Below the pieces are notes generated by a model. It saw only the letters and a program-made list of their open reading frames with translations. It ran no database searches and was not told the DNA's origin. DNA of 64,000 nucleotides from Aliarcobacter sp. GTDB taxonomy: Bacteria; Campylobacterota; Campylobacteria; Campylobacterales; Arcobacteraceae. This document shows, piece after piece, positions 26,252-36,762 of the stretch (the stretch's first letter is position 1; each line of letters opens with the position of its first letter). Location of the stretch: NCBI GenBank assembly GCA_028689025.1, contig JAQTXA010000015.1, forward strand, positions 1 to 64,000, given 5' to 3'. Position numbers and translations under genes: made by a program.

Positions 26252-26373
26252 TTGCTATCCTTTCTGCGATTTAGATTTTTTTGAATAATAGCGAAATAAT
26301 AGCTTAAAACTACTTCAAACATCTTTATTATTTTATAAAAAAAAAGCTAATAAAAGTGAAGGAATCTCTTTGG

Positions 26374-26395
26374 AAAAGCCCTGATTAGGGCTTTT
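26374..26395 (-). terminator. Terminator at the end of the nuo operon
   Basis: AAAAGCCCT-GATT-AGGGCTTTT, nine-base perfect arms. Read on the minus strand it follows the stop of nuoN by 66 bases and has the A-stem-T form of an intrinsic terminator. It also works on the plus strand, where no gene enters. Confidence 0.78.
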
Positions 26396-26461
26396 AATTG
26401 ATAGTGAATCTAGTGAAAAAATTAATTAATATAAGAGAGAAATGTTACTTATTAACACAAT

Positions 26462-27982
26462 CTATTTTATGAATAAAGATTGAACAGCTAATTGAGTTAA
26501 ATTAATTATTTGGTCAATATTCATAGCTGGAATAAAAAATACAATTGCAGAACCAATTCCACCTAATACTGTAATCATTGCAACAAAAGCAATTGCATAA
26601 GTTGAAACTCTTTTATCGTTGAATTCAAGAGAAATACACTCAGCCTTTGGAGGATAAAAATACATCATTGCAATTAGTTTAAAGTAATAATAAACAGAAA
26701 CAATAGTTGCAAATATTGCAACTATTGTAAGTCCTATGTATCCCGCATTTATTGCTTCTGTAAATACATATAATTTACCAATAAATCCTACAGTTGAGGG
26801 GATTCCTGCAAGTGAAAATAAAAATATTGTCATCATTGCTGCTAAAAAAGGTCTCTCTTTTGCTAAACCTTTAAAATCATCATAGGTAACTTTTACATTA
26901 GTTTCAGAAATAATATGTGAAGCCAATCCAAAAGCTCCAAGTGCAGATAATAAATAGGCAATTAAATAAAACATTGTTGCATAGGCTGAATCAATATTTG
27001 TAATATGTCCATCTTTATAACTTAATGCAATAAAAGCTAAAAGTAAATATCCAGTATGAACTATTGATGAGGCTGCCAACATTCTTTTTATAATTTGTTG
27101 TGTAATTGCTAACCAAGTTCCAAATACTAAAGTTAAAATTATAATCACAGTTATAATTCCATCCCAGAAATCTATAATTGGTGAAATATAATTTAATATA
27201 GTTCTTAAGAAAAATGAGAATATTGCAATTTTAAATGTCGATGCCATATAAGCTGTAATAACCATAGGTGCACCTCTATAAACATCAAGAACCCATGATT
27301 GAAAAGGAAATGCAGCAATTTTGAATAAAAATGTAAATAAAATCAGAGTCAATCCAATATATAAAAGAATCATATCATCTGGACTTGCACTTAATATAAA
27401 TGTTGAAATATCAGCTAAATTTGTGCTTGCTGTTGCTCCATAAACTAAAACTACACCTAAAAGATAAAAAGCTCCAATAAATGATCCCAAAACTAAATAT
27501 TTAAAAATAGCTTCTACTCTTTTTGAGTCATCAGAGTTGTAACCAACCATAATATAAATAGAAAAAGATGCAACTTCTAAAGCAATAAAAGCAGTTACTA
27601 ACTCATTTGCATGGGCTAATAACATCATTCCAAATAAAGCAAATAATAAAATCGAGAAAAATTCACCTTTAAAATAGGCTCTGTGTTGGAAATAATGTTC
27701 ACCTATTAAAAGAGTAAGTAAAGTTCCACTTATTAGTAAAATATTAAAGAAATTTGAAAAACTATCAAATGTAAGAACATTATTGAATAAATTTCTATAA
27801 GGTTGAATTGAAAAAGAGCTATTAACAACACTTAATGTAAAAGCTAAAGCAATTAGTAAAAAAATTGAAGAAACAATAATAAAATCTTTGACAGTGAATT
27901 TTTCATACATACTCATAAACATAAGTACCAATGCACCTATTAATATTGTTAATGCAGGAATTAAATAGAAAAATTGACTCAT
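26462..27982 (-). CDS. nuoN: NADH:quinone oxidoreductase subunit N
   Basis: 506 residues, about fourteen membrane helices, one of three antiporter-like proton-pumping subunits of complex I. Motifs include [17 protein letters not shown] with the conserved membrane Glu and [22 protein letters not shown] with the conserved Lys. It is the last gene of the operon and overlaps nuoM by four bases. A terminator follows. Confidence 0.94.
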   Translation of the reverse strand: MSQFFYLIPALTILIGALVLMFMSMYEKFTVKDFIIVSSIFLLIALAFTLSVVNSSFSIQPYRNLFNNVLTFDSFSNFFNILLISGTLLTLLIGEHYFQHRAYFKGEFFSILLFALFGMMLLAHANELVTAFIALEVASFSIYIMVGYNSDDSKRVEAIFKYLVLGSFIGAFYLLGVVLVYGATASTNLADISTFILSASPDDMILLYIGLTLILFTFLFKIAAFPFQSWVLDVYRGAPMVITAYMASTFKIAIFSFFLRTILNYISPIIDFWDGIITVIIILTLVFGTWLAITQQIIKRMLAASSIVHTGYLLLAFIALSYKDGHITNIDSAYATMFYLIAYLLSALGAFGLASHIISETNVKVTYDDFKGLAKERPFLAAMMTIFLFSLAGIPSTVGFIGKLYVFTEAINAGYIGLTIVAIFATIVSVYYYFKLIAMMYFYPPKAECISLEFNDKRVSTYAIAFVAMITVLGGIGSAIVFFIPAMNIDQIINLTQLAVQSLFIK

Positions 27983-29466
27983 TTTGCAGCTCCAATTTGT
28001 AAAATATCATTTAAGTAGTGAGTTACAGTTGGCTCAAATTTATTTATAAAAACTTCTGGATAAAATCCCATTACAAAAATTAAAATAACCCAAGGAGCTA
28101 ATCCAATAATCTCTTTTATTTTTAAATCTCTCATTACTAATTCAATAGTTCCCTCAGGTCTGTTTTGTAAAATTGCTCTTTGGAACATCCATAACATATA
28201 AGAAGCTCCAATTATTACAGTTAGTGCTGAAATATATCCTAAAGTATGATTAAATTCATAAATACCAAAAATGATTAATAGTTCAGATACAAATCCATTA
28301 GTTCCTGGAAGTCCAATATTTGCAAATAACATTACTGCAAATACAAAAGTAAATATAGGAGCTTTTTTTGCAATTCCACCTAAATCTTTTATTGTTTTAA
28401 ATCCAGTTTGTTCATGCATTAATCCAACCAGTAAAAACAGAGCTCCAGTTGCAATTGCGTGAGCAATTATTAAATATAATGCTCCATTTACTCCATAAGA
28501 GTTAAGGGAAAAAATACCAGCAGAGATAAAACTCAAGTGTGATGCAGATGAATAGGCAAACATTCTTTTTATATCATCTTGCATAAGTGCAGCTATTCCA
28601 AAATATAGAAGTCCAAATAATCCAATTGCCACAAACCAAGTTGAAAATTCAACATAAATCTCTGGGAAAATTGGAATCATAAATCTTACAATTGCATAAA
28701 CTCCAAGTTTTGCCATGATTGATGATAATAAAAATACTGCACCTGTTGGAGCATTTTTATATGTTTCCATAATCCAAGTATGAAGTGGGAAAATTGGAAT
28801 TTTAATTGCAAAGGCAGCTAAAAATGCTAAAAATAACCAAACTTTTGTATCATAAGGAATAGTTGTAATTTGCATTAATTTATCATAAGCAAAAGACCAA
28901 ACACCAAATTCATTATGGTAAGAAACACCTAAATATAAAATGGCAATGAACATTAATAACGAACCTGCCATTGTATAAACAGTCACTTTTATTGTTGTAA
29001 ATACTTTGTTGTCAAATCCATACTGTCCTATCAATAAAAATACTGGTAATAACATTGTCTCCCAAAAGAAGTAGAAAAGTACAACATCTAAAGATAATAA
29101 AGTTCCAGTAACTCCCGTTTGAACCAAAAGCATATTTATCCAATAACCTTTAGTTTTTCCTTCCCATAACAGTAAATAAGAAGTAGGAATTAAAATAGCA
29201 ATCATCATTAAAATTGTAAGAGAAAAACCATCTAATCCAATATAATAATTAATTCCATAAGTTTCAATCCAAGGAACATTTGTAACAAACTGCATTCCAG
29301 CACTTGGAATAAATTCTATATAGATTTTAAGAACTAAAGCAAGAATTACAGTAGTAGTCAAAAAAGCTATGTTTCTAATTGTATTTACATCTCTTGTTGT
29401 CACCATTAATCCAAAGGCAACAACTGCAGGTAAAAATATAATAAATGAAAGAATATCTGAACTCAT
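27979..29466 (-). CDS. nuoM: NADH:quinone oxidoreductase subunit M
   Basis: 495 residues, about fourteen membrane helices. [17 protein letters not shown] carries the conserved Glu of the first half channel, and [23 protein letters not shown] the conserved Lys and His. It pumps protons in the membrane arm of complex I. It is separated by one base from nuoL and overlaps nuoN. Confidence 0.95.
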   Translation of the reverse strand: MSSDILSFIIFLPAVVAFGLMVTTRDVNTIRNIAFLTTTVILALVLKIYIEFIPSAGMQFVTNVPWIETYGINYYIGLDGFSLTILMMIAILIPTSYLLLWEGKTKGYWINMLLVQTGVTGTLLSLDVVLFYFFWETMLLPVFLLIGQYGFDNKVFTTIKVTVYTMAGSLLMFIAILYLGVSYHNEFGVWSFAYDKLMQITTIPYDTKVWLFLAFLAAFAIKIPIFPLHTWIMETYKNAPTGAVFLLSSIMAKLGVYAIVRFMIPIFPEIYVEFSTWFVAIGLFGLLYFGIAALMQDDIKRMFAYSSASHLSFISAGIFSLNSYGVNGALYLIIAHAIATGALFLLVGLMHEQTGFKTIKDLGGIAKKAPIFTFVFAVMLFANIGLPGTNGFVSELLIIFGIYEFNHTLGYISALTVIIGASYMLWMFQRAILQNRPEGTIELVMRDLKIKEIIGLAPWVILIFVMGFYPEVFINKFEPTVTHYLNDILQIGAAK

Positions 29467-29467
29467 A

Positions 29468-31354
29468 CTATAATCCTAATGTGATATATAAGTAGATAAA
29501 TATTGTAGCCATGCCTATAAGCATAAAGACTGCATAAAATCTAACATTTGCATTTTGTATCATAGCAACTCTTTTTCCTACATTTACAAAACCGATTGAA
29601 GAATTCATTATAAATGCATCAATAACTTTTTCATCTAAAACTTTATCAATAAAAGTTGATAATTTTTTTGCTGATTGAACAAATAAAACATTATAAATTT
29701 CATCAATGTAAAATTTATTTCCTATTAATCCAGTTTCATCTTCTGGTTTTGTTACATCAAATTTTGCATACTTTTTATGAGCTACTACAATTCCAGCAGC
29801 TGCTACTACAACCGATAGAACCATTAAAACATACTCTGTTAAGTGACTCATATGAATATGTTTTGAGTGTAGTTGCTCTAACCAAGTATCTACAAAATGA
29901 TTTCCTCCAAATACAGCAGGAAGATTTAAAAAACCAGCACCAATAGCACCAATAGCTAAAATCAATAAAGGAATAGTAATTGTTTTTGAAGTATAAACAT
30001 AATGCTCATCGTGATGATTTGGTGCTACAAAAACTATGTAATACATTCTAAACATATAAAATGCTGTTAAAAATGCTGTGAACATACCAATTATCCAAAT
30101 AAAGTATTGACCTTCTTGAAATGCTGCTGCTAATATCGCATCTTTTGAAAAGAATCCAGAAAATGGAGGAATTCCTGAAATTGCAATAACTCCAACTAAA
30201 AAAGTTGTTCCAATAATTGGTAAAGTTGCTCTATGTTGTGCAATTTTGAAAATATTTTGTTCATGATGAACTGCCATTATAACTCCACCTGCTCCCATGA
30301 ATAACATTGCTTTGAAAAAAGCGTGTGTAAATACATGAAAAAGTCCAGTTGAATAAAACCCCAAACCAACAGCTATAAACATATAACCTAATTGACTCAT
30401 AGTTGAATATGCAAGAATTTTTTTAATGTCTGTTTGACGTGTAGCAATGATTGCTGCAAATAAAGCTGAAAATGCACCAATATAAGCAATGAATGTTCCA
30501 ATCTCTTCAATTACACTATATAAAAAGTGAAATCTAGCAACCATATAAACCCCAGCTGTTACCATTGTTGCTGCATGAATTAAAGCTGAAATTGGTGTAG
30601 GTCCTGCCATTGCATCAGGAAGCCAAACATAAAGTGGAATTTGAGCTGATTTCCCCATAGCTCCTACAAATAATAAAAATCCTGAAAGGATTAGTAATTC
30701 ATTTGTTGCATTACCTAAGTTTGCTTCAATAGATGCAAATGATAAATCAACTTGCCCTAAGGCAAAAAATAGTGTAACAACTCCTAATAAAAAACCAAAA
30801 TCCCCAACTCTATTTGCAATAAATGCTTTATTTGCTGCAACTACATTTTCAGATTTTCCATAATAGAATTTAATTAAAAGGTAAGAACAAACTCCAACCC
30901 CTTCCCATCCTATAAATAAAATAATTGGATTATCAGCTAATACTAAAATTAACATTGAGGCTAAAAATAGATTAAAGTAAGCAAAAAACTTTCCATATCC
31001 ATTGTCACCTCTCATATATCCAACTGCATAAATGTGAATTAACCACCCAACAAAAGTTACAAACATTGACATAAATATTGAAAGATTATCTCCTAAAAAA
31101 GCCATTTGAATATTTAATTTATCAACACTTAACCAAGTGAAAAGTTGTTGTTTAAATATGATTTTTTCATCATACATTCTTAAAAACAAAGAAAGTGTAA
31201 TTAAAAAAGAGATAAAAGGAGTTATTGTTCCAATTAATGAGAAATAAATATCTGATATTTTTGTTTTTTTAATATTGTAAAAATATAAGAATCCACTTAA
31301 AATTGCACCCAATAAAGGAGATAAAATAATCCATACTAATAGCGATGTATTCAT
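29468..31354 (-). CDS. nuoL: NADH:quinone oxidoreductase subunit L
   Basis: 628 residues, the largest antiporter-like subunit, with about sixteen membrane helices and the long lateral helix at the C-terminus. FIGWEGVGVCSYLLIKFYY and the conserved QIPLYVWLPDAMAGPTPISALIHAATMVTAGVYM are the standard signature. Its start overlaps the stop of nuoK by four bases. It lies at the far end of the membrane arm, where it pumps protons. Confidence 0.96.
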   Translation of the reverse strand: MNTSLLVWIILSPLLGAILSGFLYFYNIKKTKISDIYFSLIGTITPFISFLITLSLFLRMYDEKIIFKQQLFTWLSVDKLNIQMAFLGDNLSIFMSMFVTFVGWLIHIYAVGYMRGDNGYGKFFAYFNLFLASMLILVLADNPIILFIGWEGVGVCSYLLIKFYYGKSENVVAANKAFIANRVGDFGFLLGVVTLFFALGQVDLSFASIEANLGNATNELLILSGFLLFVGAMGKSAQIPLYVWLPDAMAGPTPISALIHAATMVTAGVYMVARFHFLYSVIEEIGTFIAYIGAFSALFAAIIATRQTDIKKILAYSTMSQLGYMFIAVGLGFYSTGLFHVFTHAFFKAMLFMGAGGVIMAVHHEQNIFKIAQHRATLPIIGTTFLVGVIAISGIPPFSGFFSKDAILAAAFQEGQYFIWIIGMFTAFLTAFYMFRMYYIVFVAPNHHDEHYVYTSKTITIPLLILAIGAIGAGFLNLPAVFGGNHFVDTWLEQLHSKHIHMSHLTEYVLMVLSVVVAAAGIVVAHKKYAKFDVTKPEDETGLIGNKFYIDEIYNVLFVQSAKKLSTFIDKVLDEKVIDAFIMNSSIGFVNVGKRVAMIQNANVRFYAVFMLIGMATIFIYLYITLGL

Positions 31355-31665
31355 GATTTTTCTCCTTGTGTTAGAGTTGTGAAAATATCTGTATCTAAAG
31401 ATTTTCTTGAACGATATAATAAAATTATTACAGATAAAAATATTGCAGCTTCAGCAGCTGCAATTGATATAACCATAACTGTAATAATTTGTGCATCCAT
31501 ATTAAAGTGGTATCTAGCAAAGGTAACTAAAAAAAGATTTACACCATTTAACATAAGTTCTAGTGACATATAAATAACAAAGATATTTCTTCTTGCAATT
31601 ACTCCAATTACCCCAATAGAGAACAACATCATTGAGACAAAAGCATAAGATGTTAATGAAATCAT
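31351..31665 (-). CDS. nuoK: NADH:quinone oxidoreductase subunit K
   Basis: 104 residues with three membrane helices. IYMSLELMLNGVNLFLV and AAAEAAIFLSVIILLYRSRKS carry the two membrane Glu residues of the MrpC-like proton path. It overlaps nuoJ and nuoL by four bases each, so translation is coupled. Confidence 0.95.
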   Translation of the reverse strand: MISLTSYAFVSMMLFSIGVIGVIARRNIFVIYMSLELMLNGVNLFLVTFARYHFNMDAQIITVMVISIAAAEAAIFLSVIILLYRSRKSLDTDIFTTLTQGEKS

Positions 31666-32189
31666 AATTGCTCTCCTTTGTCATTTAGTTTAGGTTTTCT
31701 TTTTTTAGCAAGTACAACTGAACCTATAAGTGCAATTAAAAGTAAAATAGAAATTAACTCAAAAGGAATAATCCAATTATTATAAAGTTCCATTCCTAGA
31801 GGTTTTATATTTCCAAATTCTGTATTGCTAATTGTTAAATCTTTTGCAGGTAATTTTGCAACAGCTTTTAATACAAGAATGTTTAATGGAATCATAATAA
31901 AAGCCCCAATAATCATAAACTTATATTTATTAGGTTCTTTTGGTAAATCTTTCTCTTTTATATTTAAAAACATTAATATAAATAGCATCAATGTCATAAT
32001 TGCACCTGCATATACGATTATTTGAACTAAAAATAAAAATGTTGCATTTAAAAGTGCAAACATTCCAGCCACACTTAACATTGAAATCAAAATACCAAGG
32101 GCACTATACATGGGATTAGCATATACAATCATTGCAATTGCACCACTAATTGCTAAAAATGCTAAGGCAATAAAAATTAAATCAGCCAT
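31662..32189 (-). CDS. nuoJ: NADH:quinone oxidoreductase subunit J
   Basis: 175 residues with five membrane helices. VQIIVYAGAIMTLMLFILM is the conserved third helix with the pi-bulge Tyr. It belongs to the membrane arm near the quinone chamber. It overlaps nuoI by eight bases and nuoK by four. Confidence 0.94.
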   Translation of the reverse strand: MADLIFIALAFLAISGAIAMIVYANPMYSALGILISMLSVAGMFALLNATFLFLVQIIVYAGAIMTLMLFILMFLNIKEKDLPKEPNKYKFMIIGAFIMIPLNILVLKAVAKLPAKDLTISNTEFGNIKPLGMELYNNWIIPFELISILLLIALIGSVVLAKKRKPKLNDKGEQL

Positions 32190-32688
32190 TGTTTAAATCC
32201 TTTGCTCTTTCATTTGCCATTAAAGCTTTTTTATCAAGTACAAAATCTTCTCTTTTACTTGCCGTAAATGAAAAAATTCCCGTATCCATTCTAATTGCAT
32301 CACAAGGACAAGCTTCTACACAATATCCACAAAATACACACTCTAATAAATCTATTTTAAACTCTTTTGGTCTTTTTTCATCGTACCCATCAAATCGCTC
32401 TTCAGCTTCTATAAAAATACAATCAGCTGGACATGCCGTTGCACACATAAAACATGCAACACATTTTTCAGTGTCATTTTCATGTTTTGTAAGTCTATGA
32501 ACACCTCTATATCTTTCATTTAAATCTGTAGGTTGAACTTCTGGATATTGCATTGTTCTTAGATTATTATTATCTTTTATATTATGTATAAAGTGTTTAA
32601 GCGTTGTTTTCATTCCCCCTGCAATTGCAGGAAGATAGAGTTTATCTTTAAATGATTTTCCGTATCTTGGTACTACTTTTATTCCCAT
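32182..32688 (-). CDS. nuoI: NADH:quinone oxidoreductase subunit I, 2x[4Fe-4S]
   Basis: 168 residues. Two ferredoxin motifs, CVACFMCATACPADC and CVFCGYCVEACPCDAI, bind clusters N6a and N6b, which pass electrons toward NuoB. The N-terminal basic helix anchors it to the membrane arm. It is one base from nuoH and overlaps nuoJ. Confidence 0.95.
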   Translation of the reverse strand: MGIKVVPRYGKSFKDKLYLPAIAGGMKTTLKHFIHNIKDNNNLRTMQYPEVQPTDLNERYRGVHRLTKHENDTEKCVACFMCATACPADCIFIEAEERFDGYDEKRPKEFKIDLLECVFCGYCVEACPCDAIRMDTGIFSFTASKREDFVLDKKALMANERAKDLNNG

Positions 32689-32689
32689 T

Positions 32690-33973
32690 TTAACTTCCTC
32701 TTACTACAACAACAATTGCTGTAATTATGATATTTAAAAGGGCTAATGGAATTAGCACTTTCCACCCTAACATTTGTAATTGGTCATATCTAAATCTTAA
32801 AACAGTCCATCTAACCCAAATATAAACAAAAGCCATCATAAAGAATTTTATTAAAAAAGTTCCAACTTGAATAATTGCAGTTGCTATATTTACGCCATTT
32901 GTTCCAAGTCCAAAAATTAAAAATGAGATTAATAAAAGAGCAATTGCAATTGCTAAAAACCAAAAAACAGAAGTTAATATTTTTGTCTCTTTCTCCCTTG
33001 ATTTATCACTACCTATTGCTTTATTATTCTTTTTCATCCAAGAAGTTAAAAAATAAACTTTTATTGGAATAATTATAATAATTGCTAAAATAATATAATT
33101 TATATTACTTTGAATTGCTTGAGTATCTAACCAAGGAATTTGATAACCACCAAAAAACAGAGTTACAATAATAGCACTTGAAGCACTCATTGCTCCATAT
33201 TCACCAACTTGAAAAAGTCCAAATTTCATAGCAGAATATTCTGTATGATAACCAGCAACCAATTCTGATTCACCCTCAGCTAAATCGAATGGAGCTCTAT
33301 TTGTTTCAGCAAAAGCACAAATTATAAAAATAATTGCAGCAAGTGGCTGAATAAATATTCCCCACATTGGAACAACTTCTAGATATGTTCCAGCTTGTGC
33401 ATTTACAATATCTGTTAAATGAATTGAACCGTAAGATATAAGCATAGAGATAATTGATAATCCCATAGCGGCTTCGTAAGAGATAACTTGTGCTGAAGCT
33501 CTGATTGAACCTAAAAGTCCATATTTACTTCCTGAAGAATAACCACCTAAAATTATTCCATAAACACTTAATCCTGCAAATGCTAAAAACCACATGATTC
33601 CCAATTGTGTAGGGATTGCTTGCATGATATTTTCTTTTCCATCAATAACTAAAACATCAGCAAAGGGAATAGCTGCAAAAGTCAGAAATGAACAGATAAA
33701 AACAATAACGGGTGATATTGTAAATAAAAATTTATACTTAATATGTGAGGGTACAAAATCTTCTTTGAATATCAGTTTTACCATATCTGCAATACTTTGG
33801 ATTATTCCACCTAATCTAAATGGCCCAATATGACATCTGTTTGGTCCACTTCTATCTTGCATAAATGCAGAAATTCTTCTCTCCCACCATACAAAAAGTG
33901 GAGTTAAACCAACAGCTAGAATTACTGCAATAACAATATTTGCAATTATGATAATTATTGATGAAGTACTCAT
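32690..33973 (-). CDS. nuoH: NADH:quinone oxidoreductase subunit H, long form
   Basis: 427 residues, against about 325 in Escherichia coli. WERRISAFMQDRSGPNRCHIGPFRLGG and AETNRAPFDLAEGESELVAGYHTEYSAMKFGLF are the quinone-site loops of this subunit. The extra length is toward the C-terminus, with an inserted segment MKKNNKAIGSDKSREKE and additional helices before the conserved WVRWTVLRFRYDQLQ. It forms the quinone chamber and the first proton path. It overlaps nuoG by four bases. Confidence 0.94.
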   Translation of the reverse strand: MSTSSIIIIIANIVIAVILAVGLTPLFVWWERRISAFMQDRSGPNRCHIGPFRLGGIIQSIADMVKLIFKEDFVPSHIKYKFLFTISPVIVFICSFLTFAAIPFADVLVIDGKENIMQAIPTQLGIMWFLAFAGLSVYGIILGGYSSGSKYGLLGSIRASAQVISYEAAMGLSIISMLISYGSIHLTDIVNAQAGTYLEVVPMWGIFIQPLAAIIFIICAFAETNRAPFDLAEGESELVAGYHTEYSAMKFGLFQVGEYGAMSASSAIIVTLFFGGYQIPWLDTQAIQSNINYIILAIIIIIPIKVYFLTSWMKKNNKAIGSDKSREKETKILTSVFWFLAIAIALLLISFLIFGLGTNGVNIATAIIQVGTFLIKFFMMAFVYIWVRWTVLRFRYDQLQMLGWKVLIPLALLNIIITAIVVVVRGS

Positions 33974-35406
33974 AGAGTTCCTTTTTCAATCATAGATTTT
34001 AAATGTTCTATTATAGTAGTTATTGTCTCTTTTTGATTGTTTTTGTTAATTTTAGATATTACTTTTTGTTTAATACCATTTTTATTTATGTATATTCCTG
34101 ATTTTTCATAAAATGAAGCAATAGGAATTGCAATATTTGAATGTTCTATAGTTAAACAATTATGGCTAAATAAAGAGATAACTTTTTTGTTTTCTAATAA
34201 TTTAATATTATTTTCAAAATAGCTATTTTCAATGATTATTACTAAAGAAGCAGATTCTAGTTTTGATTCAAAATACTCTTTTGTTTCATCTATTTCTAAT
34301 TCTTTAAAAGCAGTTCTATTCGCAGTTTTATCAGATGTTTTTAAATAATCATCTGCAAAGTCTTGATCAAAAGTATCAGGTGAATATCCTGAAATATTTC
34401 CATTTAATTTTGAAGCTAAATTTTTTACATTTTGCATCTCTTCATATGAAAGATTTGCACTTAATACGAATAAGATATTTTTATTTGTTGTTAATTCTTT
34501 AAATAAATTTGTAATTGTATTATCAATAACTGTAGGAATTTTATTTAATAATGGAGTTTCAAATCTATTATCACTCTCATTTTTATAAGATAATCTTCCA
34601 TAATCACAAATAAAATGACCATTAACACTTTTATTTATTCTAGGTCTAAATCTGAAAATTTGGTCATCTTTATATTTTTCTTTTCTATGATCAACATAAA
34701 TATTACACCCTTTTGAACAACCATTACAAATTGCATCAAAAGTTTCTAAAAACCAAACTCTTTGTTTAAATCTAAAGTCTTTATTTGTTAATGCTCCAAC
34801 TGGGCAAATATCAATAACATTCATGGCATATGGATTGCTTAATGGTCGTCCTGGAAAAGTTCCAATAACCGAATGGTCTGCTCTATTAATTACACCTAAC
34901 TCATTAGTTTTAGTAATTTTAGAACAAAATCTTACGCATCTTGTACAAAGTACACATCTTTCTTCATCAAGCATTACATTTGAGCCTAAGTCGATTCTTT
35001 TTCTTGCATGATTTTTTGCTTCTACATTTATTCTTGATTCATAAAAACCAGATAACATATAATAATCTTGAAGTTTACACTCTCCCGCTTGATCACAAGT
35101 TGGACAGTCAATTGGATGATTTATAAGTTCAAGTTCAAGAATATCTCGTCTTACTTTTTCGATATTTTTTCCCATTGTTCTTACAATCATTCCATCTTTT
35201 ACAGGTGTGTCGCAGGCGATTTGAGGTCTTTTTTGACCCTCAATTTCAACCATACACATTCTGCAATTTCCATCTTTACCAAGTGCTTGGTGATAACAAA
35301 AGTGAGGAATATGGATATTTTCATCCAATAATTTGTCAATCAGCAAGCTATTTTTACTAGCTTGCATTTCAACTCCATTAATCGTGATATTAACCATTTC
35401 GCTCAT
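33970..35406 (-). CDS. nuoG: NADH:quinone oxidoreductase subunit G, short form
   Basis: 478 residues, much shorter than the usual 750-900. The iron-sulfur part is complete: [2Fe-2S] by Cys37, 48, 51, 65; the His-ligated cluster by His97, Cys101, 104, 110; a second [4Fe-4S] by Cys151, 154, 157, 201; and a likely N7-type set Cys227, 230, 234, 267. The molybdopterin-oxidoreductase-like part that usually follows is reduced to about 200 loosely conserved residues. It carries electrons from NuoF to NuoI. gltA lies directly upstream (31 bases) in the same operon. Confidence 0.92.
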   Translation of the reverse strand: MSEMVNITINGVEMQASKNSLLIDKLLDENIHIPHFCYHQALGKDGNCRMCMVEIEGQKRPQIACDTPVKDGMIVRTMGKNIEKVRRDILELELINHPIDCPTCDQAGECKLQDYYMLSGFYESRINVEAKNHARKRIDLGSNVMLDEERCVLCTRCVRFCSKITKTNELGVINRADHSVIGTFPGRPLSNPYAMNVIDICPVGALTNKDFRFKQRVWFLETFDAICNGCSKGCNIYVDHRKEKYKDDQIFRFRPRINKSVNGHFICDYGRLSYKNESDNRFETPLLNKIPTVIDNTITNLFKELTTNKNILFVLSANLSYEEMQNVKNLASKLNGNISGYSPDTFDQDFADDYLKTSDKTANRTAFKELEIDETKEYFESKLESASLVIIIENSYFENNIKLLENKKVISLFSHNCLTIEHSNIAIPIASFYEKSGIYINKNGIKQKVISKINKNNQKETITTIIEHLKSMIEKGTL

Positions 35407-35437
35407 TTATTATCCCTTAGATGGAAGTTTGTAATTC

Positions 35438-36724
35438 TTAGTTACCTGTATATAATTGTCTTGGTCTTGCAATTTTATGTTTTGGATCTTGTTTTAATTC
35501 TGACCATTGAGCTAACCATCCTGGAGTTCTACCAATAACAAAGATTGGAGTAAACATTTCAACAGGAATTTTAAGTGCAGTTAAAATTACACCTGAATAG
35601 AAGTCAATATTAGGATATAAACCTCTTTCTTTGAAGTAATCATCATTTAACGCAGCTTGTTCAACAGCATGTGCAATGTCAAGTAATTTAGAGTCAAGTT
35701 TTAACTCTTCTTTTAATTTATCTTGTAAACCTTTTAATGTTTCAGCTCTTGGGTCTCTGTTTTTATATACTCTATGTCCGAATCCCATTAATCTAAATGG
35801 ATCATTTTTGTCTTTAGCTTTTGCAATATAAGTTGGTACATTTTTAACATCACCAATTAATCTTAATTGATCCATAACTTTTTCATTTGCACCACCATGA
35901 GCTGATCCCCATAATGCAGAGATACCAGAAGCAATTGCAACATAAGGGTGAGCTTCAGTTGAACCAACATTTCTTACAGTTGTAGTAGAAGCATTTTGTT
36001 CGTGGTCAGCATGTAAAGTTAAGATTGCATCAAGTGCATCAATTTCAACTTGTTTGATTTCGTCATTTTTACCATCACCTAAATATTTCATTCTTCCACC
36101 TGGATATGCTCTTAACATATATAAGAAGTTTTCAGTGAAATATCTATTTACATCTGGGTAAATTAGTGGAGTACCAATTGAATTTCTATAAGCCATTGCA
36201 GCAATTACTGGCATTTTAGCTAAGATTCTTCTTCTCATCATTTTAAATGCTTCTTCATCTTCTAAATGTAAGTGATCTTTATAGAACGCAGCAAGTGCCA
36301 TAGTAGCAGCTCCCATTGTTGCCATCGGGTGAGCACCATCTGGTAATGCTTCAAATAATCTAATGATTCCTTCATTTAAGAATGATCTATGTCTGATTTC
36401 TAAATCAAAGTTTTTAGAAGCTTCAGGAGTTGGAAGTTTTCCTCTCATTAATAAATAAGAAACATCTAAGAAAGAGTGTTTACCAGCTAAATCAGTAATA
36501 TCATAACCTCTATATCTTAACTCAGAATTTTCACCATCAATAAATGTAATTTTTGATTCGCATGATGCAGTTGATGTGTAACCTGGGTCGTATGTGAACA
36601 TACCTGAATCTTTGTAAAATGTAGAAATATCTACAACGCTTGGTCCTCTTGTACCATCAATAATATTATATTCATATTGTTTACCATTTCTGTTGTCTGT
36701 TAACGTCATTGTGCTTTTAGCCAT
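35438..36724 (-). CDS. gltA: Citrate synthase, embedded in the nuo operon
   Basis: 428 residues, the type-II hexameric size. GSAHGGANEKVMDQL and GFGHRVYKNRDPRAETLK carry the catalytic His and substrate-binding residues; FFTYDPGYTSTASCES-like N-terminal region is typical of the proteobacterial enzyme. It condenses acetyl-CoA with oxaloacetate to feed the citric acid cycle. AGGAGAAATTT stands before the ATG. The gene sits on the same strand between nuoF (38 bases) and nuoG (31 bases), with no terminator between, so it is probably co-transcribed with complex I. Confidence 0.96.
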   Translation of the reverse strand: MAKSTMTLTDNRNGKQYEYNIIDGTRGPSVVDISTFYKDSGMFTYDPGYTSTASCESKITFIDGENSELRYRGYDITDLAGKHSFLDVSYLLMRGKLPTPEASKNFDLEIRHRSFLNEGIIRLFEALPDGAHPMATMGAATMALAAFYKDHLHLEDEEAFKMMRRRILAKMPVIAAMAYRNSIGTPLIYPDVNRYFTENFLYMLRAYPGGRMKYLGDGKNDEIKQVEIDALDAILTLHADHEQNASTTTVRNVGSTEAHPYVAIASGISALWGSAHGGANEKVMDQLRLIGDVKNVPTYIAKAKDKNDPFRLMGFGHRVYKNRDPRAETLKGLQDKLKEELKLDSKLLDIAHAVEQAALNDDYFKERGLYPNIDFYSGVILTALKIPVEMFTPIFVIGRTPGWLAQWSELKQDPKHKIARPRQLYTGN

Positions 36725-36762
36725 AAATTTCTCCTGTTTATTAAAGTTTAGTTTTTAGTTTT

